Source: Earliella scabrosa (taxonomy: Eukaryota; Basidiomycota; Agaricomycetes; Polyporales; Polyporaceae). From it: DNA of 64,000 nucleotides. Positions 11,246 to 21,628 of this stretch are shown here, piece by piece. The stretch covers positions 1,426,001 through 1,490,000 of the forward strand of contig JABYQQ010000002.1 in assembly GCA_022605405.1 (NCBI GenBank). Direction: 5' to 3'. Every line of letters begins with the position of its first letter. The stretch's first letter is position 1. The notes under the pieces are model-generated. The model had not been told where the DNA came from. It worked only from the letters and a program-made list of their open reading frames with translations, and ran no database searches. Both the position numbers and the translations under genes were made by a program.

Positions 11246-12199
11246 TTACTCGGGCAAGCGCATCGGAGGGCAGTCCACCAAAGCGTGAGCAAACACGGGA
11301 CGTAGCTTGTCAGGTACAGGTACTGGAAGGGTGGTTGTGAGGTTAGAAGAAAACATGAGGTTCCTCGGCAGGATACGCACTCATTGGCGGCATGAAAGCG
11401 ACATCCTCGTCCAATGACCGTTGCTGGGGTGGGAGGCTCTGGAGAACGGCTTGCGTGAAGTGGTATTCAACCAATCGCGCATACCTAACCAGCCGCCGTT
11501 CAGTATGCATCCCCAAGGCGACTGTTGCTGCCAATGCACGCACCTCTGAGCGTGCTCGAGTTCTGCTTTCGACAACCTCTCGTGCATTTCGGCATTCGTA
11601 CTAATATACTTTGCGTACTTCTCGATCTGGGTCGGGGAATGGTTTGCGAGTCCACTCAGAGCCACTTCAACCAGCTCGCAAGACGTACCTTGTGTAGTCT
11701 TGTACGCACGTATGATCGGATGACGAATTTGACGCGTTCAATCTCGGTCTGGACGAGCATGATGCGAAAGTGCTCCTCTTCCGAGGAGTCGGGGTCGGCA
11801 CGGAGAAGCTCGACATCGTTGGACTAGAGCTAAACGCCATCAACGACACAGCTCACCACCAAAGGCTCGACGTAACCATCTCATAGAATCCCTGCGAGCC
11901 GCAACCAGTATATACGAGCGTGTGCTCACCTGTTTCCGGATGTGATCTAGCAGACGTCCGAGCAGCATCTCCTGCCCAGGCAGAATGTCTGGCGCGTGTC
12001 GTTCGTTCATCCAGTGGCGTATCAGCTGCTGGAAGGGTGTTTCCTCTGCGACGTCTTGTGGAAGTGCGGCAGGGCGACGCGGTTGGAAGTCGTCTCGGAT
12101 CGGGAAGTCGTCCGAGTCGTCTGGCGCATTGCGAGCGCGATCGACGAAGGAAGGACCGGCCATAGCCGTCGCAAAGTCTTGGTCCCATATGTCAGCCAT
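11246..12199 (-). CDS. SLD5: GINS complex subunit Sld5
   Basis: Subunit of the GINS tetramer, part of the CMG replicative helicase. Exon 1 starts at the ATG at 12199 (MADIWDQDFATAMAG) and includes the GINS A-domain opening TPFQQLIRHWMNERHAPDIL. Exon 2 reads SNDVELLRADPDSSEEEHFR followed by IERVKFVIRSYIRTRLHK, the long helices typical of Sld5. Then IEKYAKYISTNAEMHERLSK and LEYHFTQAVLQSLP lead to the small B-domain. The last exon ends VDCPPMRLPE before a TAA at 11246-11248. Estimated length of about 230 aa fits the family. A plausible phase-correct intron removes the stretch encoding ..VEVALSGLANH, which would otherwise sit between RLHK and IEKY. Confidence 0.87.
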
Positions 12200-12592
12200 A
12201 TGTTCGGCTGTTCAGACAGAGGATGTGTTGGTGGTGTGAGATGAAAGCAGGATGAGGATGGTGGTCGAGGTCGGAGGAGCGGCCGGAGGAGCGGCTCGCT
12301 TCGACGCGTTTGACCGACGCGTTGACGCCCGTCTTCGGTAGCAGAAGATTCAAGCTGAAGCATCGCAGCACTACTTTGCAATCTACAACCTCTTGCTGAT
12401 TGAGAGCCAGATTACCAGCGGTCAGGGCCATGAGCTGAATGCGATACAGAAGGATACAACAGCAGGAGGAGCCTCGCGATGTCCTCGTCAGGTATGTACA
12501 GTACAGAACAGACAGAAGTTCGACCTCAGCACGCTCACCATACTCATACAACAACATCAGTAGTCCCGACATCGCAGCCCGCGCACCGGTGT
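12200..12592. other. Intergenic between Sld5 and NC2-alpha
   Basis: Holds the Sld5 promoter and the NC2-alpha 3' flank. Open frames here show no family resemblance. Confidence 0.5.
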
Positions 12593-13460
12593 CTAGCCCT
12601 CCCAATCGTCGTCGTCGTCATCTCGACGCGACCGACGACCGTTCCCAACCTCCTCCTCGTCCTCCTCAACGTCCATCTCGCGCTCTTCTTCCTTCTCCTC
12701 GTCATCGTCTTTGTCCTTCGCGCTCGCCCTCTTCCTTCTACGCTTTGGAGCGGGCTTGTCGCCGCCGTTCGCGTCCGCCGCGCCCTTCTTGTCCTTGCCC
12801 TTCCCGCGCTTCTTGCTACGCGCCTCAGCGTTCTCTGCCTCCACGTCGATAGTGCCACCCGCAGATGGGTCAGGCACAGCCTCGACAATCTCCTTCAAAA
12901 AGTCGAGCATGTCCACAGTGTCGACGGCATGTTTGCTGTGCGCGTCGCACCAAGGCAGACGACAAGGGAGAGGGGTAGGGAGTTAGCGGGGGATAGAGAG
13001 CCGTGTTGACCAAAGAATGCAACGCACAGATGGTACGCCTCGACTCGTTTTGAACCTCGGTCAACCGTCACGTTGCTAGCCTCTTCCACAATCATAGCCA
13101 GGAAGAGCTCCAGGGCTTTGGCTTAGTATGTGTAGTCGACATGCAGCACAGGTAACAGCGAGCACAAAAGGGACGTAGTAAGGTCCCACCTCTTCGGCGT
13201 GCAGAGCGGGAAGAACGCACATATGACGACCGGCGTGGCTTGGGCCACCTTTCCAACCTCTTCATCCTTCTGCATAATGCGCTTGATTCGCGCCTGGATA
13301 ATTTGAAGCGCATGGCGGCGCGCATTGTTCAAGGCCCAAGATCCATGAGGGGAGAGGAGTTGATTGAAGACGGCATGGAGGACGCGTGAGCAAGAAGGCA
13401 AATGTGGTAAAGAGGTAGTACTACCACAGGGAACTTGGTAGCTTTGTTCTTGTTCTTCAT
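12593..13460 (-). CDS. NC2-alpha (DRAP1/Bur6) histone-fold transcription corepressor
   Basis: Alpha subunit of negative cofactor 2, which pairs with NC2-beta on TBP-DNA to block TFIIA/TFIIB entry. The first exon is short (MKNKNKATKFPV, ATG at 13460). A GTAGTA..TCCAG intron leads to ARIKRIMQKDEEVGKVAQAT, then ALELFLAMIVEEA, GSKRVEAYHLKHAVDTVDML and DFLKEIVEAVPDPS: a complete H2A-type histone fold with near-textbook NC2-alpha sequence. The C terminus (12593-12850) is a mixed-charge low-complexity tail, with a Lys/Arg-rich block followed by a long Asp/Glu run ending DDDDDDWEG. The start could lie in an upstream exon, because a possible 5' UTR intron ends near 13490. Confidence 0.88.
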
Positions 13461-13735
13461 GCCTGTGGGAGCCGGGTAGCACGATCTAGTCAGAAAACCA
13501 TGAGCATTATACCATTGGAGCACGCACCGATATGAGACTTCGCAGGCGATGTATGAGGTGAAGATAACTGTTACTTAGGAAGGAGCAGGGAGTCGTAACC
13601 GGTTCGTCTGAATGTCAAGGTGTTATATAGCAGGCAACTTCAACTTCAAGGGAGTACAAGCCCGACGCTGCCAGAGTGAGAGGCACCTTTGGCCAAACTT
13701 GCTGTCTAGATTTTGCTGCCAGAGCTGTGGGTAAC

Positions 13736-13815
13736 ACGCCGATGGTGAAGTGGTTATCATGCTTGCCTTCCATTGCGGGTAGCAAGCGGCACGGGTTCGA
13801 TTCCCGTTCGGCGTA
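13736..13815 (+). tRNA. tRNA-Gly (anticodon TCC) with an 8-nt intron
   Basis: Folds as a complete cloverleaf: acceptor ACGCCGA/TCGGCGT (7 perfect pairs, discriminator A at 13815), D stem GTGA/TCAT around AGTGGTTA, anticodon stem CTTGC/GCAAG (13762-13766 with 13782-13786), and T stem ACGGG/CCCGT with loop TTCGATT. The anticodon loop is 15 nt as written. Removing 13773-13780 (TTGCGGGT), directly 3' of position 37, leaves a normal 7-nt loop with anticodon TCC at 13769-13771. The A1-U72 pair is unusual for tRNA-Gly, so identity is a little less certain than the fold. Confidence 0.82.
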
Positions 13816-13941
13816 TAGGTTCAGATGGGTTCTGTTGTTTTGCTGCAACGTATCTTTCACCTTTGTTTGCGCTTCAAGCTTCAAGTTCCAACTCTGCCAG
13901 CGCTGTATTTTCCCTTCACCAACTGTACCCTCTACCACCCC

Positions 13942-14675
13942 ATGGGCCACTTTGATCAACATGCCAGTCGCAGGGTTTCTGCTTCGAAACGGAGAAAGGT
14001 TGTACACTCTGAACTCGCGACGCCTCCAAAGTTATTGCCTACCACCTCCATGCCGAACGGCCGCGGCATGAGGGCACCCATCTGCGCCTCTTGCCACCGC
14101 GGGTTTGCCGGGGCAAAGCAGAACCAACTTGTACAATGTGCACGGTGCGCAATTGCTATGACTTTGTGACCGATGGCCAGGATCACCCATTGCGTATAGA
14201 TGCCACGCACCGACATGTGCGATATGCTCCCGGAATTGCAATGGATGCCCGCCATCTGCACCACCCACCCCCGCTCTCACTTCAGCACCAAGTCTTCCCG
14301 AGACCCCTCTAGCGTCCCCTTTCCCGGTATCGATTCCGAGACGACCCGCACTCGTACCGAATACCAACACTGCGCTCGGGGCCACTCCGCCCCCACCCAT
14401 CGTGGGTCGTCGGCGAAAGGCGCGCGATCGCGAGGATGAAGATGGCTGCAAGGATATGGAGTACGAGATGGGGGAGAAGGTGGACGACCTAGTGTCAGGA
14501 TGTGGACGGACGATATGCCGGAACTGCTCGTTTGAAACCCCCGAGAGGTGCGTAGTGTCTCCATTCCGGACTATCAGACGTCGGTGAGGCTTCGTGGTGA
14601 CCTTACCCTCCCTCCACTCGCAGCGACATGACGACGTGCTATGATTGTGCTGGTAGCTCGCCCGTTCAGGCTTGA
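13942..14675 (+). CDS. Small cysteine-rich zinc-binding protein
   Basis: Starts at the ATG at 13942 in a good context (CACCCCATGG). Exon 1 is basic (ASKRRKVV) and runs into APICASCHRGFAGA and QLVQCAR. A 62-nt intron (GTGCGC..GTATAG) joins to CHAPTCAICSRNCNGCPPS. After a Pro-rich spacer come GRRRKARDRED and the pair CGRTICRNCSFE, and a second intron leads to DMTTCYDCAGSSPVQA and the stop at 14673-14675. About 16 cysteines lie in CxxC spacing at both ends, so it likely binds two or three zinc ions. The N-terminal CxxC..CxxC part is reminiscent of PHD or CHORD-like fingers but matches no family I can name with confidence. Probably nuclear, inferred from the basic patches. Confidence 0.72.
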
Positions 14676-15281
14676 GCTCTCCGGCCTTTGTGCGTGCTAC
14701 TATTTCTTTTTATCTCAGGTCTCGCATCCTGCTTCCATTCTCGTCCTGCAACCCCCCTCACTATCGTCTTTCCTGTAATTGTATCGCTATACGTCGTCGG
14801 AAGCGTCTCTCATAATCCACACAAACTATCACATACTCCTACTCCTACCTCACTCATGTTGCTAGAATGCTACTAAGTTTCCCCCTCATGCCACTGTTCA
14901 TTACATACTTGCCATACACGCGCATTCCCCATGATTTAGACTGACTCAATCATCACCGGCAGTGCAGTGGAAAGTTCGCATCCCCACTGCGAAGCTACAT
15001 TCTCATTCCACTCAGTCTCGTGGGCATCTCCCAACGTGCTGCTTGCCTTCCGTCTCCAGCAAAGAAACCCGCGTTCCTCGTTGCGCCCTCCTTCGTTGAT
15101 CGGTGCGGGGTTCGTGCGGCCACTCTACAGTCTCAGAGAGTCTAGACGCGTCGTGTATTCGCCACGTGAACGATACGGTCACGATCACATGGCTGTGACG
15201 TACGCGACACGCGTCGCGCATTGGCTGGAGGAGCATGTGCGCTGTTTGCCCTCGCACCACCATTGTCTCTCGTACTCAGGA
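14676..15281. other. Intergenic, pyrimidine-rich
   Basis: The 3' flank of the cysteine-rich gene and promoter of the UCH37 gene. T/C-rich runs at about 14690-14890. No gene recognised. Confidence 0.5.
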
Positions 15282-16974
15282 ATGCAGAGCGGTCCAAGCC
15301 AACATGACCTGGTCGGCGGGCCGTTTGCTGTGATAGAGTCTGACCCAGGTGTGTTCAATGGTGTATTCTTAGATAAGATATCCTTTTAATAACTAGTAAA
15401 CGCAGGCGTCTTCACTGCATTACTTCGCAAGCTTGGAGTCTTCGGACTGGAGCTCACGGAACTCTACAGCGTCGAGCCTTTTGCCACGGACCATCTTAAC
15501 CCATACGGTCTCATATTTTGCTATCTATGCGAAGATGACTCAGTGCAGAACGAGTACGACGACACGGATGAGGTCGAGGATCCGGATGCGCGCTCGGTCT
15601 GGTTCGCGAACCAGCTGAGCGATGACGCCTGCGCCTCGCAAGCCATTCTGAACGTCCTCCTCAACTGTAAAGGGGTAGACATTGGTCCCCATCTGCGTGA
15701 GTTTGCCGCAGACACTGAGAAGATGTCCCCTGTCGTGGGTTCGACGCTATTCATTGCATATGAATCCCCGCTAAAACCTGTACCATCACAGATGAGAGGA
15801 CTTGCTATTTCAAACTCGTCTCATATCCGCGAAGCACAGAACTCCCTCGCACGGTGAGCACGCCCTTCCCCGCACTGCCCTTCGCCCCTCGCTCGCATCC
15901 TCACTCACGCTGGTGCTTCCCCTCAGCCCCGCAGACATCCGTGGCGCCCATCACGCGCTCGCCGCATCGGCCCTCGAGTTTGCAAAAGCCGCAGCAAAGG
16001 CCGCCAGTTCTCCGCCCACCAAAAAGCGCAAGACCTCCTCGACCGCGAGCACGAAGCGCAAGGCCGCCTCGAAGCCCAGCGTCGATGCGTACCACTACAT
16101 CGGCTACGTCCCCGCCCACAGCCGCGTCTGGGAGCTCGACGGCCTCCGCGCGCGGGGCCCACTCGACGTCGGCGAGATCCACGCGGACGCCGCGGACTCG
16201 GGCTCGCGCGCAGGCTGGATGGACGTCGTGCGTCCGGCGCTCCAGCGGCGCATGCAGCGGGTCCTCGCCGGCGGCGGAGAAGGCCACATCCAGTACAACC
16301 TGCTCGCGATCGTGGACGACCCGTACCTCGGCGCGAGCGACGAGCTCGAACTGTTGAAGCGGGAGCGTGCGGCGCTGGAGCGGCGCCTGGCGGAGTGCTT
16401 CCCAGACGGCTGGGCGAGCAGGGTGCGTCCCCGCCGGTTGTGTCTCGCGCCCGGTGCATGCGTGACGAAGGAAGGTCTGACGGAGACGGCCAGGTCGACC
16501 CGGCGCTGCTGGCGTCGGCGGAGGAGGCGTTCGCGACGACGCTGAGACCGGCGGCGGGCGAGCCAGGGAAGGTGTTCGCTGCGGACTTTGGGTCCCGCAA
16601 GATGTCCAAGGAGATGGCGATCCTCGACATGCCCGAGCGGAACCTCGTCCCGGCATGGGAGAACTGTGTGCGCAACGCGTTCTCGGCGAAGGTCGCTGTG
16701 GAAGAGGAGATCTCCAAGTCGCGGAATGCGCAGGTGCGTGCGCCGTGTGAGTGGATGCCTGGCAGGGCATGGGGCTGATGACCCCGGTGTGCGTGTGCAG
16801 GCGGACAACATGAAGCGGACGTTCGACTACGAGCCTTTCATCCGCGAGTTTGTGCGGTGTCTCCAGCATGAAGGCTTGCTGGACGCCATGTTGGAGCAGC
16901 AGAACCGGGGTGGTGCAGCGACGAAGTCCGCGAAGCCGAAGGCAAAGGCCAAGGGGAAAGGGAAGGGAAGGTGA
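15282..16974 (+). CDS. UCH37: Ubiquitin C-terminal hydrolase UCH37/UCHL5 (C12)
   Basis: Cysteine deubiquitinase; UCHL5-type enzymes trim ubiquitin chains at the proteasome. The ATG at 15282 begins MQSGPSQHDLVGG and the first exon contains AVIESDPG. An intron then joins to VFTALLRKLGVFGLELTELY and PYGLIFCYL. The catalytic cysteine lies in LSDDACASQAILNVLLNC, with the oxyanion Gln in the preceding ANQLSDD. MRGLAISNSSHIREAQNSLAR is followed by an insert rich in Ala, Lys and Ser, then the catalytic His in DAYHYIGYVPAHSRVWELDG and the Asp that follows. The C-terminal extension with ERNLVPAWENCVRNAFSAK, DYEPFIREFVRCLQHEG and a basic AKGKGKGR tail is typical of the long UCH37 type (ULD). Five or so introns. 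Confidence 0.9.
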
Positions 16975-17844
16975 ATGGTGGCTATCTAGCTCACGCGAAG
17001 TTTCTTGACTATTCGGTGCTGTGACGATGAATTCTCCGCTACGCAACAATCATACAAGCTCAGTTCTGCTTCGCAGGATGTATGGCCGCCTCAGTAGACG
17101 GTCTGAACAGCGGCATCAGTTCGGAGCTAACTGAAGCACTGACCTAGCATGTTTGCGTAAGAAGAACCAATCGCAACAGAGGAGGCAGCTGCTGGTATCC
17201 TTCTGCACATACATGAAACGCGAGCCACCCTTGCGCCCGATCAAAGGCCGTTGCTATACTCGCCTGGGCCCTGAACGTTGAACGGCATGTCTCGTTACCG
17301 AAGCCATCGCGGAGAGAATGTGAGCGTTGTGGGTGCACAATGTGGCAGTCAATTTGCCCACTGTTCTTCCATGCAGCTCCAGAGGTTTTCCCTATTCTCC
17401 TCGGTGAAGTCAACGCTACAAAACCTGCTTGACATGTACTTCACTGGGATGTATTGAAGCGATTGAACGTCGGATAGAGTTGGTGAGCAATCAGTAGTGG
17501 GAAGATGGGAGTTGATTGGAGAACAAAGCAGAGACGACGCGTGAGCGCCTCTTCGCTGTAGGCTGCTTCCCTGCGCGCATTTCCGACTTGTTCTCGACCC
17601 CGACTGTCCCCTCCGCTCCTTCACCCGTCCGCCCCGAGGCTACCTCACCGTCTGTTGCTACGAGCACGCACCTCACACATGCAACCCTAGGACACGGCGC
17701 CCTCACTTTCAGCTGAATAACAGGCCGTTACGTCAGGGCTCGGTCTCGTAGCGACCGTACCAAGCCGCACCAACACTTTCCGTCGGTTCCTCCCGCTCTG
17801 GGCTCTTCGTTCATTTTACTCCCGTTCCTTGCTCGTTGTTCTCG
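16975..17844. other. Intergenic, promoter of the disordered-protein gene
   Basis: No gene recognised. The stretch carries the UCH37 3' flank and a pyrimidine-rich upstream region for the gene starting at 17845. Confidence 0.5.
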
Positions 17845-20665
17845 ATGGCCACGGCAAGCCCAGCCTCGTTCGCGCGCCCGCCGCGCCCCCAGCAGCAGCA
17901 GACCGACCCCGAAAACCGGGGCTCTATGCTGCGCGCATCCATTCTCGAAAGCGCCCTGGAGCTCGGCGTCGGCAGCAATCGTACTGTCGCCAATTGGATT
18001 TTCAACCCTGCGGACCAGGTCATTGAGGAGGAAGAGGACCACGAGGTGCGTTTTACGTGCTTCAATTCGTTTCCGCTCTTGTTGAACGGTGTATGCGGTT
18101 ATTCTGGAGCAGGGTGTTGTCTCTCCTAGTCTCACCTACGCATCCACCGCAACGTCGGAAGAGTCGAATCTCTCCGCTGGACTCGCGCAACGCTCCCAGC
18201 CCGGCGCTGGGTCACACCTTCCTGGCAAGGAGGCACCCCTTACCCTTGACACATCTGTGCAATACTCCCAGCGCAACGGCCTCTCACCTGGAGGGATCAC
18301 TCCGGACCGTACTCTCCAGTTCGATCTCAGCAGGGCGACACCTGAACCTCGTGCAATCTCCCCCGCTCCCTCATCCCAACCCCATGGCAAGAACAAGCTC
18401 CGCAAGCCTAAACCTGATGGATACGACAGCGATGGCGGGTACATGAGTGAGGGTGGGAAGGGGAAGAAGGACAAGAAGGAGAAGAAGGAGAAAGAGAAAA
18501 AAGAGAAGGAGGCGAAGGAGAAGGAGAAGAAGGAGAAGAAGAGCAAGAAGAAGGGGAAGGATAAAGATGGCGGCGGTGACGGCGGGGCTACGGACGGCGA
18601 GAGCGACGGAGGGTACCTCTCTGACGCGGGGCTCAAGAAGAAGAAGAGTAAGAAGGATAAGAAGGACAAGAGCAAGTCCAAGAACACTGACTCGCCCGGT
18701 ACCGACTACGACACCGACAAAGGCTACACCTCTGCCTTCTCCAGGTCTCGATCGCGTAAACAGCAGTCGGTCACCTCCCCTGTTAGCGGCGACGAGTCCG
18801 ATGGTGGCTACCTCTCCGAGTCGTCAAAGAAGAGGCGCTTCTTTAGGCTGAACTCCAAGTCTCGCAAGAAACAGGATTCGGTCGATTCAAATCAGGAGCC
18901 GCCTCCAGTCCCTGCTCTTCCCGCGATGCACACCCTTCCTCTCCCTATTCACGAGAAATTCAGTCGCGCGAACACTCCTCTTGGTCCCGATTCTCGGAAC
19001 GCGACACCTATTCCCGGTGAACACAGCGCAGTCCGCCCCAGCGTGGATACGTTCACAACTGTGGACACCTCCACTTCCATCGACACATCGCTTACAACGG
19101 AATCGTCGACTACGGCTGACTCTGACGACGTTCGGGATTCTGTGTTTTCAACAGAAGGCTTGACGGGCGCCTTCAAGGACGCTGAGTCTGTACGTTCACC
19201 GAGTATCGATTTCTTGTCCGCATTCCGCAGAGCCTCCCCTGGCAGCCCCACCTCTCCTTCGAAGTTTGGCTCGTTCTCGCAAGAGGACCGCCCAGAAAGC
19301 CCCATCTCGCCGAGATCTCCCGCTGTTGCATCGAAGACCGCTCGCGCGCGCCCGAAGATATCCGCTCCAAACACTACTGCGCTGAATCTCACGGCAAAGC
19401 ACGTCCCTGTCCCCCTTACACTCACTCCTCCTACCCCCACGCTCTCCTCCCATCCCGCAGGTCAGATCCCGCCTTCGCCGGATCCGGACTACGTCCTTGT
19501 GACACCCAACTCATCGACCCCGATAGCTTCAACCGAAGGGCACAGGTCAAATCCCAGCACCAGCTCCAATGGCTCTCCTCCAAGCCCACCGCTGCAGCGC
19601 CCGAAGGTTCTCGCATACTACGATCTGCCGCCGCCCAGTCCACCGCCCAGGGGCCCGCTGCCAGATGTGCCAATGGATATCTCAAGAAGCACCAGCCCGT
19701 CCTTCAGCATGATGGACTCTCCGCGCTTCCCGCGCTCAGCTCCAGCGGACATGAATGACCCGCGCGGCCTGCAGCACCGGCCGCTTGCCTCCCCTGTCGA
19801 CCGTCCCAACACCGCAGCACATCCTCTCTCCAGGCAGGTGTCGCGCGACATCCCAACCATCGCGCAGCCCGTTCCTCCTGCCCAGCGCGGACGCGTGTCG
19901 CCGTTCCCAATGTCTCCTGTGCTACCGCGCGAACAGACCGCGCCGCTCGTACGGCAGACATCAAAGATGACACAGGAAGCCGTCACCCGCGCTGCGCTCA
20001 AGAACGGCGGGCCGGCGTCCGCGACCCCCTACAGCAACGGACACAACAGATGGCTCTCGGACGAGCAGGTCCTCCCCCCGCCTGCGTCTGCGCAGCCCTT
20101 CTCCTCTGGGGCGAGCCAGTGGCCCTCGCGCGAGTCCGACCAGCTCCGAGCGCAGTGGCAGCCCCGATCCGCCTCTGCGCTCGGCACGCGGAGGCCGCCC
20201 GATGCAGAGCCCCAGGACGACAGGGACGAGGCGCGGCGGTCGTGGCTGGAGTACGACTCCGAGCAGGGCGACTACAGCGACCGCTCGCTCTCCGCGCCGC
20301 ACACGCGGCCGGGCTCGACGGAGCCGTCTGAGCCGTCGCCGGACGTGAACGCGATCCTCGCGGGCTTCCGGCAGCAGCGCGACGCGGAGGCCGCCGCGCG
20401 GCGGGAGAAGAACGCGTCCGCGCGTGATACGCTCGCGGGGATCGTTGCAGGGTACGAGCGCGACACGATGTACCTCGACGTGGACGGGGACGGCGGGGAC
20501 CGGTCGAGCATGTGGAGCGAGGCCGAGAGCCGCTACAGCTTCCTCGACGGGGAGAAGAGCGCGGCGATTCGCGCGAAGTTTGTGAAGCGCGTCGAGGCGA
20601 TGTACGGCAAGGAGACTGTCCCGCCGGTCCCGCGGCTGGACCAGAGCGTGGCGGCGAATCGATGA
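17845..20665 (+). CDS. Large disordered protein with DGGYLS repeats and Lys-rich block
   Basis: Two exons give about 910 aa. Exon 1 (ATG at 17845) reads MATASPASFARPPRPQQQQ and includes a short folded-looking part, LRASILESALELGVGSNRTV. A GTGCGT..GAGCAG intron joins to GVVSPSLTYASTATSEESN. Residues around 18450-18690 (DNA) are a Lys/Glu low-complexity run. It is flanked by four repeats: YDSDGGYMSE, ESDGGYLSDA, DYDTDKGYTSA and ESDGGYLSES. The middle third is Ser/Pro/Thr-rich with many SP and TP sites. The C terminus (20200-20665) is more ordered: SWLEYDSEQGDYSDRSLS, AILAGFRQQRDAEAAARRE and SRYSFLDGEKSAAIRAKFVK. No catalytic motif. It resembles unnamed fungal scaffold or cell-polarity proteins only in composition; function unknown. 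Codon use and the uninterrupted 2.5-kb frame make it a real gene. Confidence 0.82.
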
Positions 20666-21628
20666 GCGCGACGTTTGCCCCCCTCCTCTCTCTTTCTCTC
20701 TGCTCTGGTTTCGTGTCCGTGTGCTGTGAGCTGTATGTACATGTATCTCCATCCCCGCGAGTGGCCGTCTTGTTTAACCTATGTTCCGCATCCCGCGAGG
20801 CTTGTGTTCGTAATATGCTCGCTCCCCCTCCCCCCTCCCATGTTCTTGCTGTATTCCACGTCCTCCGCGCCGCCCCTTCTGTCGGACTCGCTGGTGTCAC
20901 ATACTGTATCACTTCGCTCTTTTAGAATATTTCAGTCCTTTCTCCTGCCACCCTTGGCCCCTTCCCTTCGTTGACTTCCCGATTGGCAGGCCACAGTATG
21001 CACGGCTGGGCACTCGGCCACGCGCGCCGTCCGTCCCCTCGTTTGATACGTTCGTTCTCAATTCACGCATTCGCTTTCCGTTCGTTCGTTTCGTCCCGTC
21101 GTTCTGTCCGTGGTGTGGTCGTGTTTCACTGCTACCTGTATCTCTGTTACTGTCACCCAGCTCTCTCCCTTATGCATCATCTTGTCCCAGCATGCGTTGC
21201 TGGAGGGTTCTTGCACTGTAGGTTCGCGCCCGGCCCCCGCGTTCAAACGTTCACGATCGTCAGCAATTTCCGGCGGACCACGGGTGAGTGCTTAATCGGT
21301 GTGGGCACTGACGAACGCTGGTAGGTTGCCTATTGCATCCACCTCTCAACTCGGAACATCAACTTTCACAGGTGAGCATACGCGTCTTCCATTCCCATCG
21401 AAGGGAGTTAGCTGACCTGGCGACTCTGTCATCGCAGTCCACTCCTCAATGACATTTTTATACTCAGCATCAGGTTCTATGCCCACCGGGCTTCCAGAAG
21501 CCATAGCCCTCTCGTTCTCCGAGAGTCTGGTTTCACGCCGACGAGATATATAAACCGGACGATATTTGTGTGGCAACAAGCAGCGGCGAGGGCAGCACCG
21601 AAGCAGAACAGTAGCTCGTTGGTGCGAT
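20666..21628. other. Intergenic, CT-rich, with reductase promoter
   Basis: The 3' UTR of the disordered-protein gene is CT-rich (20690-20960). The promoter of the disrupted reductase holds TATATAAA at 21547-21554, about 75 bp upstream of its ATG. No other gene seen. Confidence 0.5.
21547..21554 (+). promoter_or_regulatory. TATA box of disrupted reductase gene
   Basis: TATATAAA, 75 bp upstream of the ATG at 21629. Confidence 0.5.

Noticed and set aside
15901..17049. Long minus-strand open frame of 382 codons
   Set aside because: Antisense shadow of the GC-rich UCH37 exons; the plus strand carries the catalytic Cys, His and family motifs.
18447..18690. Purine-rich AAG/GAG tract as a simple satellite
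   Set aside because: It stays in the frame of a real gene and encodes a Lys/Glu-rich segment flanked by conserved repeats.
19961..20912. Two long minus-strand open frames, Arg-rich
   Set aside because: They mirror the high-GC C-terminal exon of the disordered protein and have no family resemblance or splice pattern.
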